In this document: piece after piece, positions 8,840-18,476 of the stretch
How the letters are laid out: every line of letters begins with the position of its first letter
How positions within the stretch are numbered: the first letter of the stretch is position 1
DNA from: Alkalicaulis satelles
GTDB lineage: Bacteria > Pseudomonadota > Alphaproteobacteria > Caulobacterales > Maricaulaceae
Length of the DNA: 64,000 bases
Reading direction: 5' to 3'
Assembly: GCF_008630495.1 (NCBI RefSeq)
Contig: NZ_VWOJ01000002.1
Location: 449,001-513,000, forward strand
Made by a program: the position numbers and the translations under genes
Notes under the pieces: generated by a model
Told to the model about the DNA's origin: nothing
What the model saw: the letters and a program-made list of their open reading frames with translations, nothing else
The model's database searches: none

Positions 8840-10128
8840 GGCTCGAGGCCCCCCTCGCCCTCATCGCCGCCATCGCCCGCCTCACCGGTCCCGGGCCCGC
8901 CATCATCGCCGCCCGCATCCAGCGGCGCCACATGTTCGGCGATGGCGCGGAAGACGGTCACGGCTTCAGGATAACGCACATCCCAGACCGGATCTCCGGC
9001 ATTCTGGGCGATCACCACGCCGCGCCGCCGGTCGATCCAGATATACTGGCCGAACACGCCCGCAGCGTAGAACTCGCCGTCATAATTCTCGGGCACCCAG
9101 AAATGCAGGCCATAGCCCCGGCCCGGATAGGGCGTGGCGCCCGGCTCCTGGAAGGGCGCATTGGGCACGCCGGCCTGATTCACGAAGCCTTCGGGCAATC
9201 GCGCTTCACCGTTCCACACGCCATCTTGCAACAGGAACTGGCCGAAGCGGGCATAGTCCTCGCTGGTGGCCTGCAGGCAGCAATAGCCGATGGGAATGGC
9301 GCGGCCATCGGCGCGGTTCTGCAGCCAGCTCGCCGCCCCGGTCATGCCCAGCGCCGCCCACAGCTCACGCTCCACGATCTGCGCCAGCGGCGCGTCCCAT
9401 GCGCCGCGCACCACCGCCGAGAGCACATGGGAGTTGGGGCTGACATAATGATTGTCCTCGCCCGGCGCCCGGTTGGAGCGGATCTCGCCCACCATGGCGT
9501 CCACATCGCGGCCCAGAATGAAGGCGTTGAAGAAGAGCGGGCGCACGTCGGAGGGACGTTCTGGCGAGTATTCCTCGTTGAAGTCCACCCCCGCTGACAT
9601 CATCAGCAGATGGCGCAGGCTCACCGCGCCATAATCGGTCCCGGCAAATTGCGGCGCATAGCGCTCGGCCGGATCATCCAGGCTCTCGATCAGCCCCAGC
9701 TCCACCGCCCGGGCGATCAGCACCGCCACCACGCTCTTGGCCACCGACCACGAGGTGAAGCGCGTGTCCGGGCCGGCGCCGTGGCGGAAGTCCTGGGCCA
9801 CCACCACGCCATCGCGCAGCACGGTGAGGCCGGTGACCCGGCCTTCCTCCAGATAGGCGTCCAGCGCCTTGTCCTCACCCAGCCACTCATAGGCGATTTC
9901 CAGCGGCGCGGGCGCGCGCTCCAGCGGCGACGGCGCCGGGGCTGCGATCGGGCTGGAGGGCAGGATCTCGTCCATGCGCTGGAAGGTTTCAGGATAGGCC
10001 GCCGGATCATCCAGCGCCCTCACGGAGGCCGGTGAAAACGGCGACCAGGGCCGGTAATACCAGCCGGCTGCAGCGACCGCGGCCGCCACTGCCAGCGCCA
10101 CAACGCCGATCACAATACGCTTGAGCAT
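8836..10128 (-). CDS. Membrane-anchored beta-lactamase-fold serine hydrolase
   Basis: A 430-aa class C beta-lactamase-like hydrolase (esterase, amidase or 6-aminohexanoate-oligomer hydrolase relatives). An N-terminal membrane anchor (residues 4-25) precedes the catalytic domain, with the SxxK motif in SWSVAKS and the Tyr-x-Asn-like YVSPNS. The protein ends in a low-complexity acidic tail (GGDDGGPGTGEAGDGG) after the fold is complete, which is unusual. Start ATG 10128 has a strong GGGAGGA site. It is the first gene of an operon-like run with the GMC oxidoreductase and aldehyde dehydrogenase: hydrolysis of an ester or amide could release the alcohol that the next two enzymes oxidise (inference). 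Confidence 0.83.
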   Translation of the reverse strand: MLKRIVIGVVALAVAAAVAAAGWYYRPWSPFSPASVRALDDPAAYPETFQRMDEILPSSPIAAPAPSPLERAPAPLEIAYEWLGEDKALDAYLEEGRVTGLTVLRDGVVVAQDFRHGAGPDTRFTSWSVAKSVVAVLIARAVELGLIESLDDPAERYAPQFAGTDYGAVSLRHLLMMSAGVDFNEEYSPERPSDVRPLFFNAFILGRDVDAMVGEIRSNRAPGEDNHYVSPNSHVLSAVVRGAWDAPLAQIVERELWAALGMTGAASWLQNRADGRAIPIGYCCLQATSEDYARFGQFLLQDGVWNGEARLPEGFVNQAGVPNAPFQEPGATPYPGRGYGLHFWVPENYDGEFYAAGVFGQYIWIDRRRGVVIAQNAGDPVWDVRYPEAVTVFRAIAEHVAPLDAGGDDGGPGTGEAGDGGDEGEGGLEP

Positions 10129-10225
10129 GTATGTCCTCCCCATGCGCCCGCCTTGTCATGGCGAGTCGTCACTTGGGGGAGTGAACACCTTTCACGCCCG
10201 AAACGCCAGTCACTCTCTCGAGCGC

Positions 10226-11341
10226 TCAGGGCGCCGGGGTCAGCCGCAGCACCTGGCCGTCGGGCGCATCGGTGAGCAGCCAGAGCGCGCCGTCCGGCCC
10301 GCTCAGCACATGGCGCAGGCGTTGGCCGCGCTCTGTGAGCAGCCGGGTCTCGCGCGCCACGCGGCCCTGATCATCCAGCTCCAGCCGGTGCAGGGCTCTT
10401 CCGGCCAGCGCCGTCACATAGAGATCGCCCTCATGCAGGGCCAGGCCGGACGGGGCGATGGACGGCGTCCAGACATGGACCGGTTCGGGGAAGTCCGGCA
10501 GGGTCTCGAAGGGCGAGATGCGCGCGCCGGTGTAATCGATCCCCTGGCTGACGACGGGCCAGCCATAATTCACCCCCGGCTCGATCACGTTGAGCTCGTC
10601 GCCGCCGCGCGGGCCGTGCTCGTGGGACCACAAGACGCCGGTCTGCGGATCAAACGCCAGGCCCTGCACATTGCGGTGGCCATAGCTGTAGACATAAGCC
10701 GCAGCCCCGCCCCCGGCATGGAAGGGATTGTCCTCCGGCGCCGCACCGCCGTGCGTCAGGCGCACGATGGCGCCCAGATGATCATCGCGGTGCTGGGCGC
10801 GCTCGCGATAGGCGAAGCCGTCGCCCAGGGTCAGCACCAGCGATCCGTCGGGCAGGAAGACCATGCGCCCGCCATAATGATGCTCGGTGGCGCGGTCCGG
10901 GACGGCGCGGAAAACCGTCTCGCCGCCGCTGAAGCCCTGGCCGTCAAAGCGTCCGCGCCACAGGGCGGGGTGATTGGCCGAGGCCGTTCCGGCCGAGTAG
11001 CTGATATAGACCAGCCCGCTGGTTTCGAAATCAGGCGCCAGCACGATGTCCAGCAAGCCGCCCTGCCCGCCCGCGAACACATCGTCCGGCCCGCCGGTCA
11101 CGGCGGCGTCCTGGAGATTGCCATCGCCGTCTATCAGGCGCACCGCGCCATTGCGCTCGGTCACCAGCATGGCGCCATCGGGCAGGAAGGCCAGACCCCA
11201 GGGATGGTTGAGGCCGGAAGCGATCACTGTCAGCTGATAGTTCGCCGGATCAATGTCCTGCGCCTGCCATGAGCGCGGCGGATCGCTGCATCCGGCTAAC
11301 GCGACAAGGCTGGCGGCGGCGGCGAGACGGACCATCATCAT
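10226..11341 (-). CDS. PQQ-dependent aldose sugar dehydrogenase-like lipoprotein
   Basis: A 371-aa exported protein with a lipobox (VALAGCS) and the six-bladed propeller of soluble-type PQQ glucose/aldose dehydrogenases (YliI/Asd group). Family marks are GLNHPWGLAFLPDG, GHRNVQGLAFDP, EHGPRGGDELNVI and the closing WLLTDAPDGQVLRL. It would oxidise aldoses in the periplasm if PQQ is available; no PQQ genes are in the window. ATG 11341 is the start best spaced from AAGGAG. About 97 bases separate it from the serine hydrolase operon on the same strand. Confidence 0.86.
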   Translation of the reverse strand: MMMVRLAAAASLVALAGCSDPPRSWQAQDIDPANYQLTVIASGLNHPWGLAFLPDGAMLVTERNGAVRLIDGDGNLQDAAVTGGPDDVFAGGQGGLLDIVLAPDFETSGLVYISYSAGTASANHPALWRGRFDGQGFSGGETVFRAVPDRATEHHYGGRMVFLPDGSLVLTLGDGFAYRERAQHRDDHLGAIVRLTHGGAAPEDNPFHAGGGAAAYVYSYGHRNVQGLAFDPQTGVLWSHEHGPRGGDELNVIEPGVNYGWPVVSQGIDYTGARISPFETLPDFPEPVHVWTPSIAPSGLALHEGDLYVTALAGRALHRLELDDQGRVARETRLLTERGQRLRHVLSGPDGALWLLTDAPDGQVLRLTPAP

Positions 11342-11485
11342 GGCTCAGGCGCTCCTTGAAAGGCCCAGCGCCGCATGTTTCGGGATGCTGGCGCATTTAC
11401 GTTCAGACCACATCTGGTCCATCATAGCCCGCACGGCGCGCCTGCACACCCGTGGGCGCGCGTTTTCAGCCGGGGATAACCGCCC

Positions 11486-11938
11486 ATGGGCCTGATCCGC
11501 ATTGCGCTCGCCTGGATCGCCGCCGCGGCTTTCATGGCCGTCGCCGGCACAATGGCCCAGAGCGCTTTCGTGCTGGCGGACCTGGCCGCGATCGGCGCGC
11601 CGCTGGGCGCTGGCGACATCACCGGTCATATCGCGCACGATCTGGCCGGGCTGGCGCCGCTTTACGGCGCGCTGATCGCCATCGCTTTCCTGATCGCGTT
11701 CCCGGCCGGCGTTCTGGCCGCGCGCCTGACGCGCCTGCCGCGCGCGCTGGTGCTGGGTGCGGCGGGGCTGACAGCGATGGCGGTGATGCTGGCGCTGATG
11801 GAGCCGGTCTTCTTCGGCGTGCAGCCCATCGCCGGCGCGCGCAGCCTCGCCGGGCAAGGCGTTCAGGCACTGCTGGGCCTGATTTCCGGGCTGATTTTCG
11901 CAGGCCTGACGCCAAGGCGCGAAAAATCTGCAATCTGA
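11486..11938 (+). CDS. Hypothetical four-helix membrane protein
   Basis: A 150-aa protein with four hydrophobic segments (about residues 5-25, 60-85, 95-118 and 125-145), so an integral inner-membrane protein. I do not recognise a family; the pattern resembles small uncharacterised alphaproteobacterial membrane proteins. It stands alone between the divergent PQQ dehydrogenase and the downstream TonB receptor gene. Its ribosome site (GGGGA) is weak. Confidence 0.6.
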   Translation: MGLIRIALAWIAAAAFMAVAGTMAQSAFVLADLAAIGAPLGAGDITGHIAHDLAGLAPLYGALIAIAFLIAFPAGVLAARLTRLPRALVLGAAGLTAMAVMLALMEPVFFGVQPIAGARSLAGQGVQALLGLISGLIFAGLTPRREKSAI

Positions 11939-12023
11939 TATGGATCGTTAACGGCCCATGTGGCCTTTACGCCACGCTGGCGCGGGGGCGAGCGGCCTGT
12001 CTGGCTGACATGACGATCAGCGC

Positions 12024-12052
12024 ATGACAATGACGTAAAGCCTGCTTAGGAT
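12024..12052 (+). promoter_or_regulatory. Possible promoter of the TonB-dependent receptor gene
   Basis: ATGACA (12024-12029) and TAGGAT (12047-12052) are separated by 17 bases in the 184-bp gap before the receptor gene. The leader that follows can form a short GC hairpin (GCCGGG pairing with CCCGGC, near 12074-12092) just before the strong GGGGGAGGA ribosome site. Confidence 0.35.
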
Positions 12053-12122
12053 TTGGGATGTACGGGAGAACAGCCGGGTCAAGGCTGCCCCGGCGTCATC
12101 ATTAAGGGGGAGGAAGCCCGAC

Positions 12123-14666
12123 ATGAAACGATTCACCAAAGCGGGCGTGCTGGGCGCGACCGCGCTGGCCGCTGGACTCGTCACCACCGCCGCCCAGGCG
12201 CAGGTCGACGTGATCACCGTTACCGCACAGAAACGCGAACAGACCCTGCAGGAAGTGCCGGTCGCCGTCGCCGTCGTCACCGGCGAGACGGTGGAAATGG
12301 CCCAGGTGCGCGATGCGCGCGACCTGCAATTCCTGGTGCCGTCGCTGGAGGTGGGACAGGCCGCCTCATCGACCAACCAGACCTTCTCGATCCGCTCGCT
12401 GGGCACCGACACCTTCAACCCGGGCCTCGAGGCCTCGGTGGGCGTGTTCGTGGACGGCGTGTTCATGGCGCGCCAGGGCGCGGCCATCAATGACTTCCTC
12501 TCTCTGGAGCGGATCGAGGTCCTGCGCGGACCGCAATCGACCCTGTTCGGCCGCAACACGCCCGCCGGCGTGATCAGCTTCATCTCCAAGGCGCCGGAGT
12601 TTGAATATGGCGGCCAGGCCGAGGTGACCCTTGCCAGCCATGAAGGCCGCATCCTGCGCGGCACCGTGACCGGCCCGCTGGTGGAAGACCGCCTGGCCTT
12701 CCGCCTGGACGCCAACCGCAATGTCCGCGGCGGCTTCGTGCGCAATGTCACGGACGGGCGCGAGCTCAATGACCGCGACCGCTGGAGCACGCGCGCCCAG
12801 CTGCTGTGGGAGGTCTCTGACAACACCCAGGTGCGCTTCATCGCCGACTATTCGGAGATTGACGAGCAGTGCTGCGCCGCGCCGTTCTTCTTCTACGCCC
12901 CGGCTTCGCTGGGCGCCATCCCGGCCCTGGGCGGCACGCTGCTCGATCCCAATCCGTGGAACTACCAGATCGCCATCGACAATCCGGTCTTCACCGAGAA
13001 CCGCAATAGCGGCGTGTCGGCCCAGATCGACCATCAGTTCGACGGCTTCACCTTCACCTCCATCACCGCGTTCCGGAACTATTTCGAGAACCAGAATATC
13101 GACGCGGACTTCACCAATCTCGATCTGGCCGGCGACCGCCTGATCACCCAGCGCTACGACACCTTCACCCAGGAGGTCCGCCTGACCTCTGACGGCGGCG
13201 GCGATTTCGACTGGCTGCTGGGCGGTTTCTACTATGACAACACGCTGCGCCATAACAACCAGACGCCCTATGGCTCGCAGCTGCGCGCCTTCGCCGACGC
13301 CCTGACCGGCGGCGCCATCACCACGGTGGAAAGCCTGGTGGGCGCGCCTGCCGGCCTGTTCCTGGGCGAGGGCCAGGGCCTGCGTGAAGAAGACTATGTC
13401 TACAACACCAAGTCCTGGTCGGTGTTTGGTCAGGTGGACTGGCATGTCAATGACCGCCTGACCCTGACCGGGGGCTTGCGCTACACCCGCGAGACCAAGG
13501 ACATCGTGGCCGATATCGACATCGTCGATCCCTGGTCTGCGGTGGATCTCATCGGGCTGGGCGAACAGGTGATCTTCGCCCAGGCGTTCCAGACCCAGAC
13601 CGGCCTGGCGCCCACCCCGGCCAATATCGGCGCCTTCGCCGCCGGTTTCCCGGCTCAATTCCAGGCCCTTCAGGCCTTTGCCGCCGCCGGCTCCACCGAT
13701 CCGGCCGTCAACCCGTTCCTGGCGCTGACGCCGCTGCAGTTCAACCCGCCTGCGCCGGGCTTCACCGCCGACCGCTCCGAGGACAATGTCTCGGGCAATC
13801 TGATCGCGTCCTATCAGCTGACGGACAACACCAATATCTACGCCAGCTATTCGCGCGGCTTCAAAGCGGGCGGCTTCAACGTCTCGGCCAACGCCGCCCT
13901 GACCGGCGTGTTCGAGTTCGAGCCGGAAATCTCCACCGCCATCGAATTGGGCGCCAAGGCGCTGATCTTCGACGGCACCACCCAGGTCAATATGGCGCTG
14001 TTCCGCCAGAACCTGGAGGACTTCCAGGCCAATATCTTCACCGGCTCGGGCTTTGGCCTGCAGAACGCCGGTGAAGTGCAGCTGACCGGCTTCGAGTTCG
14101 AGTTCTTCTCGCGTCCGTTCGAGCGGCTCCTGCTGTCGGGCGGCTTCACCTACATGTTCGAATCGAAGTTCAAATCCTTCGATTCCAACGCCTGCTATCC
14201 TGACCAGGCGGTGGTGGCGGGCATTTTCGCCTCGCCGGCCGACGTGCCCGCCGGCCAGTGCGGCCGTTCCATCAATGTGGTGACCGGCCTGCCGGTGACC
14301 ACGCAGAACTCCACCGGCCAGGACCGCCAGACGCCGGACCTGACCGCCACGTTCAGCGCCATGTACACCCATCCCTTCGGCGACACGCTGGAAGGATTTG
14401 TGCGGGCGGACTATTCCTATGTGGGCGAACGCACCCTGGCGGGCAATTTCAATCCGCGCCGCGCGGTGGGCTCAACCGAGCTGGTCAACGCCTCTGTGGG
14501 CTTCGGCAACCGGGACGGCGACTGGCAGATGCAGCTCTGGGTGCGCAACCTGTTCGAGGAAGAGTACCAGCAAGGTAATTTCGAATCTGTGGGCCAGCCC
14601 GGCTCCATCAATGTCTATCCGGGCGACCCGCGCACGTATGGCGTAACCCTGCGCGCGCGCTTCTAG
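12123..14666 (+). CDS. TonB-dependent outer-membrane receptor
   Basis: An 847-aa outer-membrane active transporter. It has a cleavable signal peptide (residues 1-26, cleaved after AQA), a TonB-box-like DVITVTAQ at about 29-36, a plug domain (VPVAVAVVTG to RGPQSTLFGRNTPAGVISF), and a 22-strand barrel ending in the aromatic C-terminus YGVTLRARF. The plug motif VLRGPQSTLFGRN is typical of the large Caulobacter/sphingomonad receptor family (iron complexes, sugars or other nutrients). No substrate-specific genes adjoin it, so the ligand is unknown. A strong terminator follows, so it is a monocistron. Confidence 0.93.
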   Translation: MKRFTKAGVLGATALAAGLVTTAAQAQVDVITVTAQKREQTLQEVPVAVAVVTGETVEMAQVRDARDLQFLVPSLEVGQAASSTNQTFSIRSLGTDTFNPGLEASVGVFVDGVFMARQGAAINDFLSLERIEVLRGPQSTLFGRNTPAGVISFISKAPEFEYGGQAEVTLASHEGRILRGTVTGPLVEDRLAFRLDANRNVRGGFVRNVTDGRELNDRDRWSTRAQLLWEVSDNTQVRFIADYSEIDEQCCAAPFFFYAPASLGAIPALGGTLLDPNPWNYQIAIDNPVFTENRNSGVSAQIDHQFDGFTFTSITAFRNYFENQNIDADFTNLDLAGDRLITQRYDTFTQEVRLTSDGGGDFDWLLGGFYYDNTLRHNNQTPYGSQLRAFADALTGGAITTVESLVGAPAGLFLGEGQGLREEDYVYNTKSWSVFGQVDWHVNDRLTLTGGLRYTRETKDIVADIDIVDPWSAVDLIGLGEQVIFAQAFQTQTGLAPTPANIGAFAAGFPAQFQALQAFAAAGSTDPAVNPFLALTPLQFNPPAPGFTADRSEDNVSGNLIASYQLTDNTNIYASYSRGFKAGGFNVSANAALTGVFEFEPEISTAIELGAKALIFDGTTQVNMALFRQNLEDFQANIFTGSGFGLQNAGEVQLTGFEFEFFSRPFERLLLSGGFTYMFESKFKSFDSNACYPDQAVVAGIFASPADVPAGQCGRSINVVTGLPVTTQNSTGQDRQTPDLTATFSAMYTHPFGDTLEGFVRADYSYVGERTLAGNFNPRRAVGSTELVNASVGFGNRDGDWQMQLWVRNLFEEEYQQGNFESVGQPGSINVYPGDPRTYGVTLRARF

Positions 14667-14692
14667 GCGCCGCTCACGGGCCTGACTATAAC

Positions 14693-14730
14693 GCGGCGCC
14701 GGGATCATCCCGGCGCCGCTTTCTTTTTGT
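14693..14730 (+). terminator. Rho-independent terminator after the TonB receptor
   Basis: A perfect 12-bp stem, GCGGCGCCGGGA pairing with TCCCGGCGCCGC, with a 3-base loop (TCA), followed by a T-rich tract TTTCTTTTTGT. Confidence 0.9.
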
Positions 14731-14771
14731 CCGCGCCCACGCGCGCCAGACGCCAGCCACGGAGACTGCCC

Positions 14772-15494
14772 ATGCGCCCTGACGGCCGCCAGAGCGACGC
14801 CCTGCGTCCGGTCCGCTTCGAGATGGGCTTCAGCCCCTATGCCGAAGGCTCCTGCCTGGTGAAGCTGGGCGACACCCATGTGCTGTGCACCGCCAGCGTG
14901 GACGAGGCGACGCCGCCCTGGCTGCGCGGCCAGGGGCGCGGCTGGGTGACGGCCGAATACGCCATGCTGCCGCGCGCCACCCATCAGCGCACCCGCCGCG
15001 AGGTCACCTCCGGCAAGCCGTCCGGGCGCACCCAGGAAATCCAGCGCCTGATCGGGCGCTCCTTGCGCGCGTGCATCGATCTCAAGGCGCTGGGCGAGCG
15101 CCAGATCCTGATCGATTGCGACGTGTTGCAGGCCGATGGCGGCACGCGCACCGCGGCCATCACCGGCGCCTGGCTGGCGCTGAAATCGGCCTGCCTGTGG
15201 CTGAAAGAGGAGGGCGTGATCAAGACCGATCCCGTCCACGCCCAGCTGGCCGCCGTGTCGGCGGGCATTATTGGCGGCGAGGCGCGCCTGGATCTAGAAT
15301 ACGAGGAAGACCGGGTCGCCGAAACCGACGCCAATTTCGTGCTCACCGCCGGGGGCGGGGTGGTGGAGGTGCAGGCCACCGCCGAGGACAAGCCGATCAG
15401 CCAGGGCGAGTTCGACGCCCTGTTCGCCCTGGCCCGCCGGGGCGTGTCGGCCCTGTGCGACGCCCAGAGCGCGGCGCTAGCGGGCCGCTCATAG
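14772..15494 (+). CDS. rph: Ribonuclease PH
   Basis: Phosphate-dependent 3' to 5' exoribonuclease that trims tRNA 3' ends. The 240-aa protein has the RNase PH hallmarks MRPDGR at the start, [43 protein letters not shown], and the phosphate-site [22 protein letters not shown] 14772 is chosen because a GGAGA site lies 7 bases upstream and the family starts with MRPDGR. It has its own unit after a strong terminator; DUF2061 follows 125 bases later. Confidence 0.96.
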   Translation: MRPDGRQSDALRPVRFEMGFSPYAEGSCLVKLGDTHVLCTASVDEATPPWLRGQGRGWVTAEYAMLPRATHQRTRREVTSGKPSGRTQEIQRLIGRSLRACIDLKALGERQILIDCDVLQADGGTRTAAITGAWLALKSACLWLKEEGVIKTDPVHAQLAAVSAGIIGGEARLDLEYEEDRVAETDANFVLTAGGGVVEVQATAEDKPISQGEFDALFALARRGVSALCDAQSAALAGRS

Positions 15495-15619
15495 GCACGC
15501 TCATAGACGCGCCCTATCGCTGCGATCCTCATTATTCATGGGGTCAATCGGCTTTAGCGCTTGCCGGATGCGTAATTGCAAGTCAGTCTCATCTTCGGCC
15601 CTTTCGCCGGAGACCCGTC

Positions 15620-15895
15620 ATGACCGCCCTGGCCCGCATCCTGTTCCACCCGCCCGCCCGCCTGGCGCCGCCGCGCGCGGTGCTGAAAACGCTGACCTAT
15701 GGCCTGACCCATATGGTGGTGGCCATGGCGGTGGTGTTCGCGCTTACCGGCGACTGGCGCGCGGCGCTGGCGGTGGGGCTGATCGAGCCGGCAGCGCAGA
15801 CCCTCGCCTATGTGCTGCACGAGCGCGCCTGGGCGCGGGCGGAGCGTCAGCGCGCCGCCTCGCCCGCTTCGCCCTCGCACCAGGGCCCGGTCTGA
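15620..15895 (+). CDS. DUF2061 membrane protein
   Basis: A 91-aa protein with two hydrophobic helices (about residues 25-45 and 47-65) in the DUF2061 pattern KTLTYGLTHMVVAM and GLIEPAAQTLAYVLHERAW. Function unknown. ATG 15620 follows GGAGA. Its last 49 bases overlap the end of the convergent nuclease gene, so the C-terminal tail is coding on both strands. Confidence 0.78.
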   Translation: MTALARILFHPPARLAPPRAVLKTLTYGLTHMVVAMAVVFALTGDWRAALAVGLIEPAAQTLAYVLHERAWARAERQRAASPASPSHQGPV

Positions 15896-16317
15896 CGGAA
15901 GGGCACGGCCAGGCCGGCCGCCATCAGATCCTCTGACAGGTCCGCGCCATCGGCCTCGCGCACAATGCGCGCCACCACCCGGCCCCAGAAACTGTCCGGC
16001 CCGATCTCGGTCAGCATGACCGGGGCGAAGCCCTCGCCATCGGGCGCGCTCAGCCAGTCGCGGGTGAAGCCGGTGGCCTCATGGCCCTTCACGCGCTCGG
16101 CCTCGCACGCCACCCGCCGGATCTCGGGCGCATCCACGCCGCGCAGGCGCACGCGGATCTCCACATACTGGCCCGGCCAGGTATGGGCGCGCACCCCCAC
16201 CGTATCCCCGTCCACAATATGAAGCACCTCTGCCGGAACGGGTCCGGGCAGGGCTTGCGCGACGGCAGGTTGCGCAGTCATTACAAAACACGCGACTAGG
16301 GCGAAGAGCGCTCTCAT
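15847..16317 (-). CDS. Thermonuclease-fold (SNase-like) secreted protein
   Basis: A 156-aa protein with a signal peptide (residues 1-20) and the staphylococcal-nuclease core: [10 protein letters not shown], then [10 protein letters not shown] with the Arg/Asp/Glu set, then a C-terminal [10 protein letters not shown] helix. The usual second active-site segment is less clear, so catalytic competence is uncertain. Likely exported, acting on nucleic acid in the periplasm or outside. It overlaps the convergent DUF2061 gene by 49 bases. Confidence 0.8.
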   Translation of the reverse strand: MRALFALVACFVMTAQPAVAQALPGPVPAEVLHIVDGDTVGVRAHTWPGQYVEIRVRLRGVDAPEIRRVACEAERVKGHEATGFTRDWLSAPDGEGFAPVMLTEIGPDSFWGRVVARIVREADGADLSEDLMAAGLAVPFRQTGPWCEGEAGEAAR

Positions 16318-16361
16318 GCCCCCAGAATAGGAAAATTATCTTCGGCAGGAAAGCACTATTC

Positions 16362-17138
16362 CTAGCCGCGCCGCCGTCCGGGCTTGCCCGGCTTGTCTGG
16401 CGCCGGGGCGAAGGGGCGCACGCGCAGCTTGGTCTTGTGATCGGCCGGACCCTTGGTTCCATCGGGCTTCAGCCCGCGGAAATAGCCCTTTTGCCATTTC
16501 TCCTCGGCCGCCTGGGGATCGTGGGTTTTCAGCCGCTTCATGAAGTCCGACCGGCTCTCGCGCCAGATATCGAGCTGCCCGGCGGTTTTCGGGTCGGCGT
16601 GAATGGAGCGCAGTTCGGGCTGGATGCGCTCGAACAGATCGCGGCGCACCGGGAACAGATGGGCGATGGCCTCGCCGGCCTCGAAGCGCACTTCGCCCGG
16701 CCGGGTGAAGCGCCAGTTCATGGTGAAGGTATAGGGGCTCCAGTCGGTCTCGATCACGCCGGTGAGCGGCGCGATGCCGTCCTTGGGCTGGTTGACCGGA
16801 CCCTGCACCCAGATATTCCAGCCTGGCGGGGTGCGCAAAAGGAAGCCCATCTCGAAGGTGAGAACGCCGGAGCCGAAATTGGCCATGGCCGAGCCCGGCC
16901 GGCCCATGGAGAGCGGCTGGTCAAGCTCCACCTCCACATCGTCCATGGCGACCCCGCCATTCCAGCGCGCGGTCAGGCCATGGGGGGCGAAGACCTCCCA
17001 GCCATGCTGGTTGGCCACCACCAGGGGCAGGCAGCGATAGGCGAAGGATTCAGGCGTGTCATCCATCCACTGGCGCTTCTGGGAGGCGGGGCGGATGGGC
17101 GGGTCCTCGCCCGAGAGGGTATGGCAGATGAGTTTCAT
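16362..17138 (-). CDS. DUF6065 family protein
   Basis: A 258-aa cytoplasmic protein starting [10 protein letters not shown], which fits the DUF6065 family as I recall it ([39 protein letters not shown]). Function unknown; the family is sometimes found with hydroxylase or cofactor-dependent enzymes, but nothing of that sort is adjacent. The C-terminus is strongly basic ([24 protein letters not shown]). Start ATG 17138 was chosen because upstream in-frame codons do not resemble coding sequence. Divergent from rlmN with 90 bases between. Confidence 0.72.
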   Translation of the reverse strand: MKLICHTLSGEDPPIRPASQKRQWMDDTPESFAYRCLPLVVANQHGWEVFAPHGLTARWNGGVAMDDVEVELDQPLSMGRPGSAMANFGSGVLTFEMGFLLRTPPGWNIWVQGPVNQPKDGIAPLTGVIETDWSPYTFTMNWRFTRPGEVRFEAGEAIAHLFPVRRDLFERIQPELRSIHADPKTAGQLDIWRESRSDFMKRLKTHDPQAAEEKWQKGYFRGLKPDGTKGPADHKTKLRVRPFAPAPDKPGKPGRRRG

Positions 17139-17228
17139 GGGCCGCACTTGACGCGAACCGGCCCCGGCTTTCAAGGGCGCGTCGCGCACCCTCGCAATTT
17201 GGTCCTGATTGGCGTATATCGCGCGGCC

Positions 17229-18401
17229 ATGAGCACCGCGCTGAACCTTGATTTCGCCAACCGTCCCGCGCCCGGCCCGCAAAGCCTGGCCGGCCTCACG
17301 CGCGCGCAATTGCGCGATTGTCTAGTCGCCCATGGCCTGACCGACGCGAAGAAGGCGAAAATGCGCGCCGATCAGCTATGGCGCTGGATCTATCATTACG
17401 GCGTCACTGACTTTGACGCGATGACCAATGTCTCCAAGGATTTGCGCAGCGCGCTCAAGGAGCGCTTCACGCTGGCGCGCCCGGAGATCGTGGAGCGCCT
17501 GGTCAGCGTGGACGGCACGCGCAAATACCTGATCCGGTTCGCCCCGGGCGTGGAAGCCGAGACGGTGTTCATCCCCGATGTGGGCAAGTCCGGGGCGCTG
17601 TGCGTGTCCAGCCAGGTGGGCTGCACCCTCAACTGCACCTTCTGCCATACCGGCACCCAGAAGCTGGTGCGCAATCTCACCGCCGCCGAGATCGCCGCCC
17701 AGGTGATGATCGCGCGCGACGATCTGGGCGAATGGCCGACCTCCAACGAGGACCGCAAGATCACCAATATCGTGTTCATGGGCATGGGCGAGCCGCTTTA
17801 TAATCTCGACGCGGTCAGCGACGCCATCGACGTGATCTCGGACGGGGACGGCATGGCCATCGGCCGGCGGCGCACCACCGTGTCCACCTCCGGCGTGGTC
17901 CCCAAGATCGTCGAGCTGGGCGAGCGCACCCGCGCCATGCTGGCCATCAGCCTGCACGCCACCAACGATGATCTGCGCAACGAGCTGGTGCCGCTCAATA
18001 AAAAATACCCCATCGCCGAGCTGATGGACGCCATCCGCGCCTATCCCGACCTGTCCAATGCGCGCCGGGTGACGTTCGAATACGTGATGCTCAAGGGCGT
18101 CAATGACTCACCGGCCGAGGCCAGGGCCCTGGTGCGCCTGCTGCAGGGCGTGCCGTCCAAGATCAATCTGATCCCGTTCAATCCCTGGCCGGACAGCCCG
18201 TATGAGTGCTCGGACTGGGAGACCATCGAGCGCTTCGCCGACATCGTGAACCGCGCCGGCTACGCCAGCCCGATCCGCACCCCGCGCGGCCGGGACATTT
18301 TCGCCGCCTGTGGTCAGCTCAAAAGCGAAAGCGTCAAGATGCGCGCCAGCGAGCGGGTGCGGCTGGAGCGGGAGGGCGCAACCGGCGCCGGCGCGGAATG
18401 A
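17229..18401 (+). CDS. rlmN: 23S rRNA (adenine-2503-C2)/tRNA methyltransferase RlmN
   Basis: Radical SAM enzyme that methylates C2 of A2503 in 23S rRNA and A37 of some tRNAs. The 390-aa protein has the 4Fe-4S motif CxxxCxxC as Cys132, Cys136, Cys139 (CTLNCTFC), the glycine-rich [11 protein letters not shown] region, and the C-terminal mechanistic Cys in DIFAACGQL. Start ATG 17229 matches the N-terminal length of the family. Monocistronic by appearance; the DsbA-like gene starts 75 bases later. Confidence 0.96.
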   Translation: MSTALNLDFANRPAPGPQSLAGLTRAQLRDCLVAHGLTDAKKAKMRADQLWRWIYHYGVTDFDAMTNVSKDLRSALKERFTLARPEIVERLVSVDGTRKYLIRFAPGVEAETVFIPDVGKSGALCVSSQVGCTLNCTFCHTGTQKLVRNLTAAEIAAQVMIARDDLGEWPTSNEDRKITNIVFMGMGEPLYNLDAVSDAIDVISDGDGMAIGRRRTTVSTSGVVPKIVELGERTRAMLAISLHATNDDLRNELVPLNKKYPIAELMDAIRAYPDLSNARRVTFEYVMLKGVNDSPAEARALVRLLQGVPSKINLIPFNPWPDSPYECSDWETIERFADIVNRAGYASPIRTPRGRDIFAACGQLKSESVKMRASERVRLEREGATGAGAE

Positions 18402-18476
18402 TCATGGCGTCTTCCGGCCTGATCCGGCACAAAAACGCGCATTCCCTCCACGCCAAATCGCGCTAGCTTGGCGCCC

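Noticed and set aside
12366-14372. 668-codon minus-strand frame
   Set aside because: Antisense to the TonB receptor, which has clear domains; composition is that of a shadow frame.
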